From Polynucleobacter meluiroseus (GTDB lineage: Bacteria; Pseudomonadota; Gammaproteobacteria; Burkholderiales; Burkholderiaceae), in contig CAMBJN010000066.1 in assembly GCA_945867755.1 (NCBI GenBank), positions 1 to 7,596 on the forward strand: 7,596 bases of DNA, in the 5' to 3' direction. Under the pieces are notes generated by a model. That model was not told the origin of the DNA. It worked only from the letters and a program-made list of their open reading frames with translations, and made no database searches. Numbering within the stretch: position 1 is the stretch's first letter; every line of letters begins with the position of its first letter. Made by a program: the position numbers and the translations under genes. Shown piece after piece: positions 5,582 to 7,596 of this stretch.

Positions 5582-6589
5582 TTACTTATCAAAAGGTGAT
5601 GGTCTTGGTGTGATATCAGAAGATGCGGGCAATATTGGCAACTTAAAGTTTGGCTGATCACCAGTTAAAGTGTGCAAGAAAGCAACAATTTTTGCATTCT
5701 CATCTTCAGTGAACTTACGGCCTAACTGCAAACGTCCCATCACATCCACAGCCTCTTTCAATGTGGCAGCTTCGCCATCATGGAAGTACGGATAGGTTAG
5801 CTCTACGTTACGCAATGTTGGTACTTTATAGTTAAAGCGATCTGCATCCTTACCAGTTACAGCACTTCGGCCATCACCACCAGTGGTTGATTTGTACGGC
5901 TCAACAATACCCATTTTCTGGAATGTATTACCGCCTACAGCAGGGCCATTATGACAAGCAATACAGCCTGTTGATTTAAATAAGTTATAGCCAGCTAACT
6001 CTTGCTCAGTGATAGCCTTCTTGTCACCTTTTAACCATTTATCAAAACGTGAATTAGGGGTTACCAATGTTTCCTCAAACGCAGCGATGGCTTTTGTTAC
6101 TTTATCAATATCTACCTTATCACTGCCGAACACTTTCTTGAAGTCAGCAACATAACCTGGTATTGATTGCAAAATATGCACTGACAATGTGTGCGATGAA
6201 GCCATTTCACCTGGGTTAGCGATTGGACCGCCAGCCTGCTCCTTCAAGTCAGCTGCACGACCGTCCCAGAATTGAGCCACGTTCAAGCTTGAGTTCAATA
6301 CCGTTGGGGCATTGATTGGACCTTTGGTCCAGTTATGACCAATCGATGTCTTGATGTTGTCTGTACCACCCATTGATAGGTTGTGGCATGAATTACATGA
6401 AATAAATCCAGATTTTGATAAGCGTGGATCAAAGTATAATTTTTTTCCTAATTCAACCAATGCAGCATCTGTTACTTTTGCTGGTTTGATTGGATCTATT
6501 AATTCTCTGTCTTTTGCATTAAGCACCCCAGCGCCCAATGTTGCAATAGCAGCTAAGGCCATTACTGTCATTCCAAGACGTTTTTTCAT
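5582..6589 (-). CDS. ccp: Di-haem cytochrome c peroxidase (CcpA/MauG superfamily), periplasmic
   Basis: A 335-residue enzyme that reduces H2O2 to water in the periplasm with electrons from small c-type cytochromes. The Sec signal peptide ends after LNA (A25). Two haem c sites are present: C65-N-S-C68-H69 (low-potential, peroxidatic) and C209-I-A-C212-H213 (high-potential). Other conserved residues are H85 (IGHN), the expected second ligand of the resting peroxidatic haem; W108 (QFWDGRA), the inter-haem tryptophan; E128 in NPGEM, the likely acid-base catalyst; and M284 in the VDVM segment, the probable axial ligand of the electron-transfer haem. PYFHDGE (267-273) is a family hallmark. A strong Shine-Dalgarno (GGAAGGAAG) precedes the ATG. 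It is monocistronic, with an Fnr-type box about 76 nt upstream of the ATG and a strong terminator downstream. Many bacterial ccp genes are Fnr-activated, which agrees. Confidence 0.95.
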   Translation of the reverse strand: MKKRLGMTVMALAAIATLGAGVLNAKDRELIDPIKPAKVTDAALVELGKKLYFDPRLSKSGFISCNSCHNLSMGGTDNIKTSIGHNWTKGPINAPTVLNSSLNVAQFWDGRAADLKEQAGGPIANPGEMASSHTLSVHILQSIPGYVADFKKVFGSDKVDIDKVTKAIAAFEETLVTPNSRFDKWLKGDKKAITEQELAGYNLFKSTGCIACHNGPAVGGNTFQKMGIVEPYKSTTGGDGRSAVTGKDADRFNYKVPTLRNVELTYPYFHDGEAATLKEAVDVMGRLQLGRKFTEDENAKIVAFLHTLTGDQPNFKLPILPASSDITPRPSPFDK

Positions 6590-6631
6590 GATAACTTCCT
6601 TCCCTTTTTGAAATATTTTTTTGTTTTAAGT

Positions 6632-6672
6632 AGGATAAAAGTTTCAAAAAATTAGTTATTGACGTTAATCAA
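6632..6672 (-). promoter_or_regulatory. Fnr/Anr-dependent promoter of ccp
   Basis: Read on the minus strand, TTGAT-TAAC-GTCAA (6672-6659) matches the Fnr consensus at 9 of 10 half-site positions. A -10-like TATCCT (6637-6632, 4 of 6) lies so that the Fnr site is centred close to -41.5 from a start near 6624, the usual class II activator position. There is no need for a -35 in that arrangement. The site has the same half-sites and orientation relative to its gene as the box before the DoxX-family gene. Oxygen-limited induction of ccp is inferred. Confidence 0.65.
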
Positions 6673-6686
6673 GTAAATCTTATTAA

Positions 6687-6704
6687 TTTAATTAGTCAAT
6701 TAAA
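6687..6704. repeat. Perfect AT-rich inverted repeat upstream of the ccp Fnr box
   Basis: TTTAATT-AGTC-AATTAAA is a perfect 7-4-7 inverted repeat, starting 14 nt upstream of the Fnr box and centred near -71 from the predicted ccp start. It could be an operator for a second regulator or act as an AT-rich UP element; the surrounding sequence is AT-rich, so chance is possible. Confidence 0.35.
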
Positions 6705-6760
6705 CATTTATTCAAATCATTGCGAAATCGTTCATTAATCATGTTGGCGATTAAAAAGAA

Positions 6761-6789
6761 CAAAAAAAAGCCCCGCTCAAGGCGGGGCT
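6761..6789 (-). terminator. Rho-independent terminator facing leftward, not behind any known gene
   Basis: AGCCCCGC (6769-6776), loop TCAAG, GCGGGGCT (6782-6789): a perfect 8-bp stem followed on the minus strand by eight Ts (6769-6762). It can only terminate transcripts moving leftward from the Fur-box region. No minus-strand ORF lies to its right in this window, so it implies a non-coding transcript. The stem is identical to that of the ccp terminator. Confidence 0.85.
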
Positions 6790-6844
6790 GTCAAGAGATA
6801 GAAGATAAGTGAATAGGAGTGAACTACTCACAAGAAGAACTATA
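6762..6844 (-). ncRNA. Candidate Fur-repressed small RNA (about 80 nt, RyhB/PrrF/NrrF-like in design)
   Basis: A leftward promoter with -35 TTGTCA (6878-6873) and -10 TATCAT (6856-6851), each 5 of 6 to consensus at 16-nt spacing, would start RNA near 6844. The transcript would run about 80 nt to the terminator at 6789-6762. It has no ORF of note. Predicted parts are a small 5' hairpin (GUGA/UCAC, 6831-6819), a C/U-rich single-stranded middle containing CUCCU and CUUCU, and the GC-rich terminator with a U-tail of about 8, as in Hfq-dependent RNAs. The CUCCU and CUUCU stretches can pair with Shine-Dalgarno sequences. The Fur box covers its -10 and spacer, so it should be made when iron is scarce. 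Sequence similarity to known iron-sparing RNAs is not claimed; the call rests on architecture. Confidence 0.5.
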
Positions 6845-6850
6845 TCATAA

Positions 6851-6878
6851 ATGATAACGATTATCATTTGCTTGACAA
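6851..6878 (-). promoter_or_regulatory. Leftward sigma70-type promoter overlapped by the Fur box
   Basis: Minus-strand -35 TTGTCA (6878-6873), 16-nt spacer, -10 TATCAT (6856-6851). An alternative -10, TATGAT (6849-6844), lies further down but has no -35 at normal spacing. The Fur site lies across the -10 and spacer, the standard place for repression. Confidence 0.5.
6852..6866. promoter_or_regulatory. Fur box
   Basis: TGATAAC-G-ATTATCA matches the 7-1-7 Fur consensus TGATAAT-N-ATTATCA at 13 of 14 positions. Flanking bases extend the match: against the 19-bp Escherichia coli consensus, windows at 6847-6865 and 6853-6871 agree at 14 and 15 positions, so two overlapping Fur dimers could bind. 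It lies 349 nt before the fur start codon. The strongest effect should be on the leftward promoter that it overlaps; it also abuts the -35 of the rightward promoter. Confidence 0.85.
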
Positions 6879-6899
6879 ATATTTTTTTCCTGCCACAAT
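6872..6899 (+). promoter_or_regulatory. Rightward promoter of the 54-aa ORF (possibly also fur)
   Basis: A perfect -35 TTGACA (6872-6877), 16-nt spacer and -10 CACAAT (6894-6899, 4 of 6) with an extended -10 TG at 6891-6892. Transcription would start near 6906, leaving a leader of about 20 nt before the ATG at 6925. The -35 shares its bases with the -35 of the leftward promoter, so polymerase can occupy only one at a time. Confidence 0.6.
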
Positions 6900-6924
6900 G
6901 AGATGTCGAAAAAAGGGGGGATCA

Positions 6925-7089
6925 ATGCTGACATCAAATATTTGGCAAGCAGCGCTTGCTCTATCACTTGGATATCAAGAATCTGGCTGCTCACGCCTAA
7001 AAGAGCAGTTAACTGTGGTTCTGAAGCAAATTGAACTCCATGAGCCGATTAACCAAGAGCTAAGAGCCCTCTTACACAAATCACTCTGA
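6925..7089 (+). CDS. Predicted small protein (54 aa) of unknown function, downstream of a Fur box
   Basis: I do not recognise this protein. The chosen ATG has a strong purine-rich Shine-Dalgarno (A followed by six Gs, 6914-6920) 4 nt upstream and lies downstream of the predicted transcription start. In-frame ATGs at 6868 and 6898 fall in the Fur-box edge and the -10, so they are unlikely. The 54 residues have no signal peptide or membrane segment and read as two helices: about 5-15, then an amphipathic helix from about 22 to 36, and a helix at 41-52 after P41. There is one cysteine (C22) and no metal-binding motif; it is not Bfd or HemP. Its place between the Fur box and fur suggests iron-linked expression, perhaps on one transcript with fur. 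A weak TTACCC/GGGTAA hairpin (7095-7119) follows. Confidence 0.55.
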   Translation: MLTSNIWQAALALSLGYQESGCSRLKEQLTVVLKQIELHEPINQELRALLHKSL

Positions 7090-7179
7090 AGGATTTACCC
7101 TAATAAAATCATGGGGTAACTGTTATTGCTTAGGGAAAATAGCTAGTTATGAGCAAATAACTAAGAAATAAAACTAACT

Positions 7180-7198
7180 GTAAAATGGAATCATTATT
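7180..7198 (+). promoter_or_regulatory. Weak candidate fur promoter and Fur half-site
   Basis: TAAAAT at 7181-7186 could be a -10 (5 of 6), giving a start near 7193 and a leader of about 20 nt for fur, but no -35 is seen. AATCATTATT (7189-7198) matches the right half of the Fur consensus at 9 of 10 bases; the left half matches poorly (12 of 19 overall). Autoregulation is possible but weakly supported in this AT-rich stretch. Confidence 0.25.
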
Positions 7199-7214
7199 TT
7201 TATTATTGTGATCC

Positions 7215-7596
7215 ATGAAAAAAACAAGCCCTACCGAAGAACTTCGCGAAACTGGACTGAAGGTCACAGCACCAAGATTGAAGATCTTGGAGTTTTTCAA
7301 TAAAAATCCTAATCGCCACTTCAGTGCCGATGATATCTATCTTGAAGTCATCAAAGAAAAACTGGATATTGGTATTGCCACGATTTACCGTGTGTTGATG
7401 CAGTTTGAAGGCGCTGGCATCCTAAGAAAAAATAACTTTGAATCCGCCAAAGGCGAAGGCAAAGCTATTTTTGAATTAAATGAAGGCACGCATCACGATC
7501 ACATTGTTTGCGTCAAATGCGGAAAGATTGAAGAGTTCTTTGATGCCACCATCGAAAAACGCCAAAAAGAGATTGCCGATAAATTAGGCTTTACTT
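7215..7596 (+). CDS. fur: Ferric uptake regulator Fur, N-terminal 127 residues (runs off the window)
   Basis: The global Fe(II)-dependent repressor. The winged-helix DNA-binding part is clear: GLKVTAPRLKIL (14-25), a helix at 36-48 after H35, and the recognition helix IGIATIYRVLMQFE (52-65). The dimerisation/metal part begins with E87 in IFELNE, then H93-H94-D95-H96 and the C99-x2-C102 zinc site. Residue H35 and the HHDH and CxxC groups are those expected for metal binding in Fur rather than Zur, Mur or PerR. The wing between F75-E76 and G82-K83 reads ESAKGEG, about four residues longer than in Escherichia coli Fur. The ATG at 7215 is the only usable start; an ATG at 7185 is closed by a stop. 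The Shine-Dalgarno is poor. The C-terminus lies outside the window. Confidence 0.95.
   Translation, partial: MKKTSPTEELRETGLKVTAPRLKILEFFNKNPNRHFSADDIYLEVIKEKLDIGIATIYRVLMQFEGAGILRKNNFESAKGEGKAIFELNEGTHHDHIVCVKCGKIEEFFDATIEKRQKEIADKLGFT

Larger units (their letters stand above)
6590..6924. other. 335-nt regulatory intergenic region without a recognised protein gene
   Basis: From left to right it holds the ccp leader and Fnr-dependent promoter, the AT-rich inverted repeat, a leftward terminator (6761-6789), a predicted leftward small RNA, the Fur box with back-to-back promoters, and the leader of the 54-aa ORF. Nothing else is recognised between 6705 and 6760. Confidence 0.6.

Noticed and set aside
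6351..6611. Plus-strand ORF of 86 aa
   Set aside because: It is antisense to the 5' end of ccp, including the signal peptide and first haem site.
6868..6924. Longer start (ATG 6868 or 6898) for the 54-aa ORF
   Set aside because: Both starts lie inside the Fur-box/promoter region and lack a Shine-Dalgarno; the ATG at 6925 has a strong one.
7144..7163. TAGTTAT-N6-ATAACTA inverted repeat upstream of fur
   Set aside because: It is a 7-bp AT-rich stem without a T-run; it could be an operator, but nothing else supports a function.

Overview
The window looks like chromosomal DNA of a moderately AT-rich Gram-negative proteobacterium. A Polynucleobacter-like freshwater betaproteobacterium is my best guess, from the general style of the proteins and the repeated A-tract/GCCCCGC hairpin terminators. 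That assignment is inference. Supporting Gram-negative traits are a periplasmic di-haem cytochrome c peroxidase, a lipoprotein, Fur and Fnr-type sites. No insertion sequence, CRISPR array, tRNA or rRNA is visible.

Layout. 1-177 is the C-terminal end of a formylglycine-generating-enzyme-like (sulfatase-modifying factor) protein. 276-1481 is a likely two-gene unit: an unrecognised small protein followed by a voltage-gated K+ channel with an unusual C-terminal zinc-ribbon tail. A second, smaller K+ channel gene (1938-1492, minus) converges on it with only 10 nt between the stop codons. Divergent from the small channel lies an SDR oxidoreductase (2077-2772), then a DoxX-family membrane protein (2899-3354) behind an Fnr/Anr-type box. 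A minus-strand operon follows (5368 down to 3391): chalcone isomerase-like secreted protein, DUF3833 lipoprotein, DUF2878 membrane protein and pterin-4a-carbinolamine dehydratase, with overlapping or closely spaced genes. The SDR, chalcone-isomerase-like, DUF3833 and DUF2878 families recur together in proteobacterial light/singlet-oxygen stress (ChrR-type) and fatty-acid-modification neighbourhoods. Here they appear without the photolyase, cyclopropane-synthase-like methyltransferase or ECF sigma/ChrR genes.

Next is the monocistronic cytochrome c peroxidase gene (6589-5582, minus). It has its own Fnr-type box of the same form as the doxX one and a strong terminator. At the right end, the start of fur (7215 to the window edge) is preceded by a predicted 54-aa gene (6925-7089).

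The most interesting part is 6762-6900. An almost perfect Fur box (6852-6866) lies between two back-to-back sigma70-type promoters that share one TTGACAA element. The rightward promoter reads into the 54-aa ORF and perhaps fur. The leftward promoter has the Fur box over its -10 and spacer, and reads about 80 nt to a Rho-independent terminator with no ORF to serve. That is the architecture of a Fur-repressed small RNA of the RyhB/PrrF/NrrF kind, here placed beside fur and an iron-rich haem enzyme gene.
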